Source: Microglena sp. YARC | Taxonomy: Eukaryota; Chlorophyta; Chlorophyceae; Chlamydomonadales; Chlamydomonadaceae | DNA: 64,000 bases | NCBI GenBank assembly: GCA_022414725.1 | Contig: CM039465.1 | Coordinates: forward strand, 37,370,890 to 37,434,889 | Direction: 5' to 3' | In this document: one piece after another, positions 11,801-24,500 of the stretch | How positions within the stretch are numbered: position 1 is the first letter of the stretch | How the letters are laid out: each line of letters opens with the position of its first letter | Notes under the pieces: model-generated | What the model saw: the letters and a program-made list of their open reading frames with translations, nothing else | The model's database searches: none | Told to the model about the DNA's origin: nothing | Position numbers and translations under genes: made by a program

Positions 11801-14800
11801 TCGGGGGGCAGTGTGTCGCACTGGCGTCGCGCCGAGTCGCTCAATTTGCGATGCGTCAAACACAAAACAGTGGCTGTGGGATGAGTATCAGTACGGTATT
11901 GAAGTACAGTATCAGTACAGTATTTCAGTATCAGTACGGTATTTCAGCTATCAATTTCGACTGACCTATAAAAGTTCAATAATCTGCATAGCGCAAACTC
12001 CGGGCCCCTGTTGTTTACGATTTGTTGAGGTTCAGTTTACATGTGCTTGTTCTGTTTACAGCCCTCCCCAACAGTGAGGTTGGGCAAGTCTATTTAGCCT
12101 ATTTGGCTGGGCCTAAACCAACTAGACTGTAAAACATACACATATATCTTAACTGACCATGACCAGACAAGGCTTGAAAATTCCAAGGTTTGCAGATGAG
12201 CGTTGGTATGGTATTTTGGCTATCCATTTTGTGCCACTTGCTGATCCATAACTTTATGGAGAGATTGTATCAATTCAGTGGGACTATACTAGTATATATG
12301 TGATACACACATACATACACACACAAACACTATTTTGACTGACCATGACTCGACGAGGCTTGAACATTCCAAAGTTTGCAGACGAGAGGTTCTCAGAACC
12401 CGGGGGCTCCATTCCTTGCTGAGCTGTCAGTGCCAGCTCCCCGCTGGCATGACCTATAACCACCAGGTTGTAGTCCTTAAACACGGTGATTCCCCTGATG
12501 GGGCTAGTAGGCTCTCCGATGCGAAGGAGGGGCAGGAGGCGGTCAGAGTCAGGATGCCAAAGGAGGACCTAGCGAACAATTGGTTGTGTCAGTCAGTCAG
12601 TCAGTCAGTCAGTCAGTCAGTAAAATAGTGGGTTAAATAGTCAGCCAGTCAGTCAGTAAGTCAAATAGTGGATTAAAGAGTCAGCCAGTCAGTCAGTAAG
12701 TCAAATAGTGGATTAAAGAGTCAGTCAGTCAGTCAGCAAGTCAGCCAGCCATTGGAGGGCGAAACAGAAAATTGTTTGACCAGCCTGTCAGTCATTCACA
12801 GCAGTCGCGGACATACATTTCTTGGCATGTCAATCAGTCGGCTACCTTTGTCACATCTCATCACACAAATACCAATAAAATCACACTACACCACACCTCA
12901 TCACTTAATTCCTAGATTATTTAATTCCTGGAGTACCTGTCCATTCCCATGGCCTGTGAACAGCTGCCATTGGGTAGCCTGAGACCCTAACCCAAGGGGT
13001 CTGGCCAGGCCGGTGGCAGAGCCTGCAAACTTAGCTATTATTCCCAACTCACCTCACCAAACCACCCTTCTCGTTTATTTACGAATTTCATGATGACCTG
13101 TCCATTCACAAGGCCTGTGAACAGCTGTCATTGGGTGGCCTGAGACCCTAACCCAAGCGGTCTGGTCAGGCCGATGGCAGAGCTTGCATACCTAGCTCGT
13201 ATTCCCAACTCAACTCACCCCACTCCAACCTTCTCAATTATTTACAGATTTCATGAGTACCTGTCCATTCTCAAGGCCAGTGAACAGACGCCATTGGGCA
13301 GCCTGAGACCCTAACCCAACCGGTCCGGCCAGGCCAGTGGCAGAGCTTACATACATAGCTTATATTCCCATTCCACCCCACCACACTCCACCCCACCACT
13401 CTTCTCGTTTATTTATGAATTTCATGATTACCTGTCCATTCCCATGGCCTGTGAACAGCTGCCATTGGGTAGCCTGAGACCCTAACCCAAGCAGTCTGGT
13501 CAGGCTGGTGGCAGAGCCTGCAAACCTAGCTTCTATTCCCAACTCACCCCACTCCACCACCCTTCTCGTTTATCTACAACTTTCAAGCGTACCTGTCCAT
13601 TCCCATGGCCAGTGGACAACCGCTATTGGGTAGCCTAGGACCCTAACCCAAGGGGTCCGGCCAGGCCGGTGGCAGAGCCTGCATAGCTAGCTCATACTCC
13701 CCACTCCACCCCACCCCATCACCCTTCTTGTTTATTTGTAATTACATGAGTACCAGTCCATTATCAAGGCCAGTGAACAGACGCCATTGGGTAGCCTGAG
13801 ACCCTAACCCAAGGGGTCCGGCCAGGCCGGTGGCAGGGCCTGCATAGCTAGCTCATACCCCTTACTCCACCCCACCCCACCACCCTTCTTGTTTATTTGT
13901 AATTACATGAGTACCAGTCCATTATCAAGGCCAGTGAACAGACGCCATTGGGTAGCCTGAGACCCTAACCCAAGGGATCTGGTCAGGGCGGTGGCAGAGC
14001 CTGAAAATCTAGCTATTATTCCCAACCCACCTGCACCCCTCACTCCATCCCTCCACACCACCCTTCTCGTTTATTTGCAAATTTCATGAGTACCTGTCCA
14101 TTCTCATGGCCAGTGAACAGCCACTAATTGGTAGTCTGAGACCCTAACCCAAGGGATCTGGTCAGGCCGGTGGCAGAGCTTGCGTACCTAGCTCAAATTC
14201 CCAACCCACCTCACCCCACTCTACCCCACCATCCTACTCGTTTATTTACGAATTTCAAGCGTACCTGTCCGTTCTCATGGCCAGTTAGCAGCCGCCATCG
14301 CGTTGCCTGAGACCCTAACCCAAGCGGTCTGGTCAGGCCGATGGCAGAGCTTGCATACCTAGCTCGTATTCCCAACCCACCTCACCCCACTCCACCCCAC
14401 CATCCTACTCGTTTATTTACGAATTCCAAGCGTACCTGTCCGTTCTCATGGCCAGTTAGCAGCCGCCAAGTAGCCTGAGTCCCGAACGCAGTGGACAAGC
14501 TGTTAGTCGCGAAGTTGCCTGGATCGAAGTCCTTCCTTTCAGTCAGGCTGGATGCAGAAACGGACTTGGCCATAGAGCTTGACCTAGAGGGTGGACTTGA
14601 TCCCCAACGGATGGGGCTGATGGCATTGCCTGGATAGGGAGGGTTGGGTTGGGTTGGGTTGGGTTGGAGGGGGGGGGGGGGGGGGGGGGGGGGAAGGGGG
14701 TCAGGCAGGTGGCTGAATCTGAGCTAATCCTTGCGGGCTGGATGCAGAGTGGGTTGTGTTGTCAGTTGTGTTGTCAGTTGTGTTGTCAGTTGTGTTGTCA

Positions 14801-15522
14801 GTTGTGTAGTCAGTTGTGTTGTAAGTTGTGTAGGTTGTGATGTAAGTTGTGTAAGCAACTGTCCTATAACAGCACCACCTGAAGCAATCCTTATCAATAA
14901 TCACACACTCCAAAGACTCTCCAATAAATAATCACACACTCCAAAGACTCTCCCATATATCGATGTGTGTGTAGGTGTCAGCAGACCACAAAGCCAGCCA
15001 GCCGTCATTGCAATAACTGTCATATAACAGCACCACCCCAAGCACCCTTTAACAATACTCACACAATCCAAAGGTTGGACTCTCCTAGATATCTATGTGA
15101 AGTTAGGTGTCAGCAGACCACAGGGTTAAGCAGCTACCACTAAGGCAAATGTAATATAACAGCACCACCCCAAGCACCCCTGATCAATACTCACACACTC
15201 CAAAGGTTGGACTCTCCCAGATATCGATTTGCGTGTAGGTGTCAGCAGACCACAAAGCTAGCCAGCCATCAGTGCGTCCTCCGCCCACCCATGCCCTAGA
15301 ATTGGACACAAAGATACATCGTGCCGGACCCTGAGCTCTCTTGGGTGGAGTTGAGGCGGTAGCTGTCTTGTACCACAGCGCCTTCGCAGCTGGCTTGCCT
15401 GCAGCGCCTGCACCAGGCTTATCAGGCTGCACAGGGTACAAATAAAAGGCAGTGGGATAAGGTTTTTTTAAGTTGGACACTAAGATGCATCGTGCCGGAC
15501 CCTGGGCTCTTTTTGCAGCTGT

Positions 15523-15553
<31 letters not shown>

Positions 15554-18500
15554 GGTGGTGGTGAGTTGGGTTGGGTTGGGTTGGGTTGGGTTGGGTTGGG
15601 GGGGGATGTATTTGTGAAGTTAGGGTGTTTGTGGGTGGTGGGTGGGTGGGGGTGGAATTGGGGGGTTGGGTTGGGTTGGGTTGGGTTGGGTTGGGTTGGG
15701 TTGGGTTGGGGGGGGGGCTGTGTGTGTGATAGCACCCAACAATAAGTTGGTCACTAAAATGCATCGTGCCGGACCCTAAGCTCTTTTGGCAGCTGTTGTG
15801 TGTGTGTATGTGTGAGTGGGTGGGTGGGTGGGGGGGAGGTCTGTGTGTGATAGAATTAACAAGGCAGCAGCTGTCTTGTACCAAAACTGATTCGCGGCTG
15901 GCTTGCCTGCAGTGCCGGCACCTGGCTGATCAGGCTGCACAGGGTACAAAGAAAAAGCAGTGGGATAAGTTTTTTAAGTTGGACACAAAGATGCATCGTG
16001 CCGGACCCTGAGTTGTTTTGGCAGCTGTCGTGTCTGTGTGTGTGTTAGTGTGTGTGAGATAGCACCAACAGCGGGATCTATCTTGTACCACAACTGCTTC
16101 ACGGCTGGCTGGCCTGCAGCGCCGGCACCTAGCTGATCAGGATGCACAGGTTTCGAAGAAAAAGCAGTGGGATCAGTTGTTTTAAATATGGACACAAAGA
16201 TGCACCGTGCCGGACCCTGAGCTTTTTTGGCAGCTGTAGTGTGTGGGTTGGTGGGGTGAGGGGTGAGTCTAGTAGCACAATTGCTTCGCGGCTGGCTGGT
16301 CTGCAGCGCAGGAACCTGGCTGATCAGGCTGCACAGGGCATATGCCGAAGGGGATTGGATCAGTTTTTCACAAGGGAGCATTATGAAAAGGGAAGAAGTG
16401 GGGGTAGTTTTGGGATAAGGGGTTGGAAAGGGAGCATTAAGAAAACGGAGGAAATGGGGGTGGTTGTCATGAAAGGGGTAGGAGGGATGCCCTGTGAATA
16501 CAGCACAGGAGATGGGTTTCGTTTTTGAATAGGGATCGTCATGAGAAGGGAGGAAGTGGGGTCAGTTTTTATGAAAGGGGCAGGACCAATGCCCAGGGCA
16601 CACAGCCAAGGCAGCGGGATTAGTTTCTGACGTGGGAGCAACATGAAAAGGGAGGAAGTGGGGATGGTTATGATAAAAGGGGTAGGAGGGATGCCCAGGG
16701 AGCACAGCCTATGGGATGAGATTAGTTTCTGACAAGGGAGCAACATGAAAAGGGAGGAAGTGGGGATAGTTTTGATAAAAGGAGTAGGAAGGATGCCCTG
16801 GGCCTACAGCCTAGGGGATGGGATTAGTTTCTGACAAGGGAGCAACATGAGAAGGGAGGAAGTGGGGATAGTTGTGATAAAAGGAGTAGGAAGGATGCCC
16901 TGGGCCTACTGCCTAGGGGATGGGATTAGTTTCTGACGAGGGAGCAACATGAGAAGGGAGGAAGTGGGGATAGTTTTGATAAAAGGAGTAGGAAGGATGC
17001 CCTGGGCCTACAGCCTAGGGGATGGGATTAGTTGATGACAAGGGAGCGTCATAAAAAGGGAGGAAGTGGGGGAAGTTTTGATAAAAGGGGTAGGAAGGAT
17101 GCCCAGAACCAAAACCCAAAACCCTAAACTCAAGGGGCAGGGTGCACAGCACAGGAGATGGGATTCGTTTTTGAATAGGGAGCGTGATAGAAAGGGAGGA
17201 AGTGGGGACAGTTTTGATGAAACGGATAGGAGGGATGCCCAGGGCACACAGCACAGGCGGCGGGATTAGTTTACAGAAAGAAGGTGGGCAGCCCCGAGTA
17301 GGCTGAAAAAACGTTAAACAATCAAATTAACAAGTCCGCAACGTACCTGACCCCCCTTACTCTGGCTCTTCCCGACCCCATGCATATCTAACCCCAACCC
17401 AATGCCTATCTAACCCCAACCCTATGCCTATCTAATTCCAACCCCAGGCTTATCTAAACCCAACCCCAGGCCTATCTAACTGAACCCCATGACTGTCTAA
17501 ACCCAACCCCGGGCCTGTCTAACTGAACCCCATGACTGCCTAACCCCAAGTCTGCAGCGTACCTGCTTCAACTCAAGGCTGCTTAGATGGACCAGGGACG
17601 AGACCACCTCCAGCTTGGTTTCATTTGAGTCGTACTTCAGCACTCGCACTTGACCCTGATCGTCGGCCACCCAGGCTCTGCCCTTTGAATCGAAGCTGAT
17701 CACCCTGATAGAAAGGTGGAAATGTGAACGTTGTCAGCAGGGTAGTTCAAAACTTCCAGAGAGGTGAGTGTTTGCTTTCACAAACACTTCCATTGGGATG
17801 TGCATGTTGACACACACATTTTTGACTTGTCTTTTCAGATGTTGACTGAGATGTGCGTGTTTCCCCCGTTTTCAAAGGTTTTCCCGCACATTTTGAGAGG
17901 GACGTGCACTTTTACAAGCATCGCGTGGGTCCCCAATATAAACCATGCAAAATCATATACTCATCGTAAGTCCCAGTTCGACGCCCCGTCTCTGGTCCCC
18001 ACCCCCCACCAGCCACCCCCACACCAGCGGCAAAACCAACCCCTTACAACTGAGACACCTGACAGGGGTTGCTGGGCCCTGATTTTCGATCACAAATTTC
18101 TAGGCCTGCTTTTTCTTCATCAGCATGAGACCCTTCCCATGACCCGCCAGAACCCAGCGACAAAACCAACCCCTTATAACTGACGCACCTGACAGGGGTT
18201 GCTGGGCCCTGATTTTCTATCACCAATTCTCAGGCCTGCTTTTTCTTCACAAGCACTAGACCGTTATCGTGGCCCAACCATACCCCCAGCGACAAAAACA
18301 ACACATTGCAGCTGACGCACCTGACAGGGGTTGCTGGGCCCTGATTATCTATCACCAATTCCCAGGCCTGCTTTTTCTTCACGCGCACTAGACCCTCAAA
18401 GTGGCCTCACCCCACCCCAGGGGCAAAAACAAACAACCCCTTACAACAGACACACCTGACAGGGGTTGATGGGCCATGATTATCTATCACCAATTCCCAG

Positions 18501-21500
18501 GCCTGCATTTCTTCACGCGCACTAGACCCTCAAAGTGGCCTCACCCCACCCCAGGGGCAAAAACAAACAACCCCTTACAACAGACACACCTGACAGGGGT
18601 TGCTGGGCCATGATTATCTATCACCAATTCCCAGGCCTGCATTTCTTCACGCGCACTAGACCCTCAAAGTGGCCTCACCCCACCCCAGGGGCAAAAACAA
18701 ACAACCCCTTACAACAGACACACTGACAGGGGTTGCTGGGCCATGATTATCTATCACCAATTCCCAGGCCTGCATTTCTTCACGCGCACTAGACCCTCGA
18801 AGTGGCCTCACCCCACCCAGGGGCAAAAACAAACTACCCCTTACAACAGACGCACCTGACAGGGGTTGCTGGGCCCTGATTTTCTATCACCAATTCCCAG
18901 GCCTGCTTTTTCTTCACGCGCACTAGACCCTCAAAGTGGCATCACCCCACCCCAGGGGCAAAAAACAAACAACCCCTTACAACAGACACACCTGACAGGG
19001 TTGATGGGCCATGATTATCTATCACCAATTCCCAGGCCTGCTTTTTCTTCACGCGCACTAGACCCTCAAAGTGGCATCACCCCACCCCAGGGGCAAAAAC
19101 AAACAACCCCTTCCAACAGATACGCCTGACAGGGGTTGATGGGCCATGATTATCTATCACCAATTCCCAGGCCTGCATTTCTTCACGCGCACTAGACCCT
19201 TGAAGTGGCCTCACCCCACCCAGGGGCAAAAACAAACAACCCCTTACAACAGACACACCTGACAGGGGTTGCTGGGCCATGATTATCTATCACCAATTCC
19301 CAGGCCTGCATTTCTTCACGCGCACTAGACCCTCGAAGTGGCCTCACCCCACCCAGGGGCAAAAACAAACTACCCCTTACAACAGACGCACCTGACAGGG
19401 GTTGCTGGGCCCTGATTTTCTATCACCAATTCCCAGGCCTGCTTTTTCTTCACGCGCACTAGACCCTCAAAGTGGCATCACCCACCCCAGGGGCAAAAAC
19501 AAACAACCCCTTACAACAGACACACCTGACAGGGGTTGATGGGCCATGATTATCTATCACCAATTCCCAGGCCTGCTTTTTCTTCACGCGCACTAGACCC
19601 TCAAAGTGGCATCACCCACCCCAGGGCAAAACAAACAACCCCTTCCAACAGATACGCCTGACAGGGGTTGATGGGCCATGATTATCTATCACCAATTCCC
19701 AGCCTGCATTTCTTCACGCGCACTAGACCCTTGAAGTGGCCTCACCCCACCCAGGGGCAAAAACAAACAACCCCTTACAACAGACACACCTGACAGGGGT
19801 TGCTGGGCCATGATTATCTATCACCAATTCCCAGGCCTGCATTTCTTCACGCGCACTAGACCCTCGAAGTGGCCTCACCCCACCCCAGGGGCAAAAACAA
19901 ACTACCCCTTACAACAGACGCACCTGACAGGGGTTGCTGGGCCCTGATTTTCTATCACCAATTCCCAGGCCTGCTTTTTCTTCACGCGCACTAGACCCTC
20001 AAAGTGGCATCACCCCACCCCAGGGGCAAAAACAAACAACCCCTTACAACAGACACACCTGACAGGGGTTGATGGGCCATGATTATCTATCACCAATTCT
20101 CAGGCCTGCTTTTTCTTCACGGCGCACTAGACCCTCAAAGTGGCATCACCCCACCCCAGGGGCAAAAACAAAACAACCCCTTCCAACAGATACGCCTGAC
20201 AGGGGTTGATGGGCCATGATTATCTATCACCAATTCCCAGGCCTGCATTTCTTCACGCGCACTAGACCCTTGAAGTGGCCTCACCCCACCCCAGGGGCAA
20301 AAACAAACAACCCCTTACAACAGACACACCTGACAGGGGTTGCTGGGCCATGATTATCTATCACCAATTCCCAGGCCTGCATTTCTTCACGCGCACTAGA
20401 CCCTCGAAGTGGCCTCACCCCACCCAGGGGCAAAAACAAACTACCCCTTACAACAGACGCACCTGACAGGGGTTGCTGGGCCCCTGATTTTCTATCACCA
20501 ATTTCCCAGGCCTGCTTTTTCTTCACGCGCACTAGACCCTCAAAGTGGCATCACCCCACCCCAGGGGCAAAAACAAACAACCCCTTACAACAGACACACC
20601 TGACAGGGGTTGATGGGCCATGATTATCTATCACCAATTCCCAGGCCTGCTTTTTCTTCACGCGCACTAGACCCTCAAAGTGGCATCACCCCACCCCAGG
20701 GGCAAAAACAAACAACCCCTTCCAACAGATACGCCTGACAGGGGTTGATGGGCCATGATTATCTATCACCAATTCCCAGGCCTGCATTTCTTCACGCGCA
20801 CTAGACCCTTGAAGTGGCCTCACCCCACCCCAGGGCAAAAACAAACAACCCCTTACAACAGACACACCTGACAGGGGTTGCTGGGCCATGATTATCTATC
20901 ACCAATTCCCAGGCCTGCATTTCTTCACGCGCACTAGACCCTCGAAGTGGCCTCACCCCACCCCAGGGGCAAAAAACAAACTACCCCTTACAACAGACGC
21001 ACCTGACAGGGGTTGCTGGGCCCTGATTTTCTATCACCAATTCCCAGGCCTGCTTTTTCTTCACGCGCACTAGACCCTCAAAGTGGCATCACCCCACCCC
21101 AGGGGCAAAAACAAACAACCCCTTACAACAGACACACCTGACAGGGGTTGATGGGCCATGATTATCTATCACCAATTCTCAGGCCTGCTTTTTCTTCACG
21201 CGCACTAGACCCTCAAAGTGGCATCACCCCACCCCAGGGGCAAAAACAAACAACCCCTTCCAACAGATACGCCTGACAGGGGTTGATGGGCCATGATTAT
21301 CTATCACCAATTCCCAGGCCTGCATTTCTTCACGCGCACTAGACCCTTGAAGTGGCCTCACCCCACCCCAGGGCAAAAAACAAACAACCCCTTACAACAG
21401 ACACACCTGACAGGGGTTGCTGGGCCATGATTATCTATCACCAATTCCCAGGCCTGCATTTCTTCACGCGCACTAGACCCTCGAAGTGGCCTCACCCCAC

Positions 21501-24500
21501 CCCAGGGGCAAAAACAAACTACCCCTTACAACAGACGCACCTGACAGGGGTTGCTGGGCCCTGATTTTCTATCACCAATTCCCAGGCCTGCTTTTTCTTC
21601 ACGCGCACTAGACCCTCAAAGTGGCATCACCCCACCCCAGGGGCAAAAACAAACAACCCCTTACAACAGACACACCTGACAGGGGTTGATGGGCCATGAT
21701 TATCTATCACCAATTCCCAGGCCTGCATTTCTTCACGCGCACTAGACCCTCAAAGTGGCCTCACCCCACCCCAGGGGCAAAAACAAACAACCCCTTACAA
21801 CAGACACACCTGACAGGGGTTGCTGGGCCATGATTATCTATCACCAATTCCCAGGCCAGCATTTCTTCACGCGCACTAGACCCTCAAAGTGGCCTCACCC
21901 CACCCCAGGGGCAAAAACAAACAACCCCTTACAACAGACACACCTGACAGGGGTTGCTGGGCCATGATTATCTATCACCAATTCCCAGGCCTGCATTTCT
22001 TCACGCGCACTAGACCCTCGAAGTGGCCTCACCCCACCCCAGGGGCAAAAACAAACTACCCCTTACAACAGACGCACCTGACAGGGGTTGCTGGGCCCTG
22101 ATTTTCTATCACCAATTCCCAGGCCTGCTTTTTCTTCACGCGCACTAGACCCTCAAAGTGGCATCACCCCACCCCAGGGGCAAAAACAAACAACCCCTTA
22201 CAACAGACACACCTGACAGGGGTTGATGGGCCATGATTATCTATCACCAATTCCCAGGCCTGCTTTTTCTTCACAAGCACTAGACCCTCAAAGTGGCATC
22301 ACCCCACCCCAGGGGCAAAAACAAACAACCCCTTCCAACAGATACGCCTGACAGGGGTTGCTGGGCCATGATTATCTATCACCAATTCCCAGGCCTGCAT
22401 TTCTTCACGCGCACTAGACCCTTGAAGTGGCCTCACCCCACCCCAGGGGCAAAAACAAACAACCCCTTCCAACAGACACACCTGACAGGGGTTGCTGGGC
22501 CATGATTATCTATCACCAATTCCCAGGCCTGCTTTTTCTTCACGCGCACTAGACCCTCAAAGTGGCATCACCCCACCCCAGGAGCAAAAACAAACAACCC
22601 CTTACAACAGACACACCTGACAGGGGTTGATGGGCCATGATTATCTATCACCAATTCCCAGGCCTGCTTTTTCTTCACGCGCACTAGACCCTCAAAGTGG
22701 CCTCACCCCACCCCAGGGGCAAAAACAAACAACCCCTTACAACAGACACACCTGACAGGGGTTGATGGGCCATGATTATCTATCACCAATTCCCAGGCCT
22801 GCATTTCTTCACGCGCACTAGACCCTTGAAGTGGCCTCACCCCACCCCAGGGGCAAAAACAAACTACCCCTTACAACAGACGCACCTGACAGGGGTTGCT
22901 GGGCCCTGATTTTCTATCACCAATTCCCAGGCCTGCTTTTTCTTCACCCGTACAAGACCCTTGATATGGCCTGACCAAACGTTGCCCTCATGATCCACGG
23001 CAAGGCAGGTGACGGTAAGGTTAGGATCCTTCACTTCGAACGCTGTGGTTGAATCTGACGACTCTGAAAAAAACTCCAGGAGCTGGCCTGCAGACAGACA
23101 AACGTACATTTGAATAGGCAGGACAAACAAACATTTGAAAAGAACAGACAAACATACATTTGAATAGGACAGACAAACATACATTTGAATAGGCAGGACA
23201 GTCGTACATTTGAATAGGCAGGACAAACGTACATTTGAATAGGCAGGACAAACATAAATTTGAATAGGCAGGACAAATGTACATTTGAATAGGCAGGACA
23301 ATCGTACATTTGAATAGGACAGACGAACGTACATTTGAATGGGCAAGACAATCATACATTTGAATATCGGGTAGGACACTCTTCCATATATACAGTACCG
23401 GCTATAGTACTGCTTTAGGCAGGACAGAAACTGGTGAGCGGTGCAACATGAGCCTAACAAGAAGTGAGAGGTCACTAAGGTGCTCCTGGAAAAACATACA
23501 CATAGAGAGCATGAATTTCAGATGATATTGTACGTTATCGAGCGTATTCACCAGTGCAACACGTGTGTGCATTGATCGTGTGTGTAAGTAGTGCACATAT
23601 ACCTGTACAACACACAACACAGATGTGCATTGATTGTGTATGTAAGTAGTGCACATATACCTGTACAACACACAACACATACGTGCATTGATCATGTGTG
23701 TAAGTGGTGCAAATACACCCGTAAAACACAAAAGGCTTATGTGCATTGATCATGTTTGTAAGTAGTGCACATAAACTTGAATAGGTAGATCAATACACGG
23801 TGGGCAGTGAAACGTGAGCCTCACTCAAATGAGTGAGTCATGTCTGCAAAATTTGTCAAGTATATACCTAGAATTGTATGAAGTGCCCTTTTCTGTGAGC
23901 CATAATTTCTAGTCGTGGGCTTTATTATGTGGGCCATATATTTCATAAAAATGTTGTCGAAGACCCTAATTTACCAAATTGTGTAGACAATATATTTGTG
24001 GGGTGCTCTCGTTGATAAGACCTTTCTTTGTCGTATGCTGCCCATGGTGTACCGGCTCATGCAGCAGACAACAGCCCTACCAAACGTGTACACGCAAACC
24101 CGTATAACTAGGGAATGGCAATATGATATCATATGATGCAGGCAACCAGTTAAAGAGTAAAGTTACCATTTATATACAATACCACATGATGCAATGTGTA
24201 TGATATCGTACGATATCATACTCGCCTTTGGTCAACATTATATGATATGCTGGTCCATACATATAACACATTTGGATACATCCATGACAAACCATTGTTT
24301 AGGTCAGATGGATGCACTAATATTCCACCAGACACATTAAGATAACAGTGTTATGCTTATTGAATCAGAACATGCATGTTGCTTCAAGTGTCTGCTTATT
24401 TTTCATTCCAACACCTTCCTCCGATTTCCGTTTGGGACTTATTTTGGATCTGATGACCTCTTAAACCTCCTCAACCTAGACTCCTGAAGCTCCTATACCC

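Noticed and set aside
15560..15715. Interstitial telomere from GGGTT runs
   Set aside because: Plant and algal telomeres are TTTAGGG or TTTTAGGG; GGGTT lacks the A and occurs as one of several G-rich intron repeats.
22886..23087. Assignment of the propeller to a plant-type inositol polyphosphate 5-phosphatase
   Set aside because: The WSGH blade signature is suggestive, but the propeller is followed by a kinase glycine loop and no phosphatase motifs are present.
22864..23475. Extension of exon 4's frame through 23100-23475 (Cys/Phe-rich peptide)
   Set aside because: That part is the 24-bp minisatellite; a strong acceptor at 23088-23090 and phase agreement with exon 3 place the exon start at 23087.
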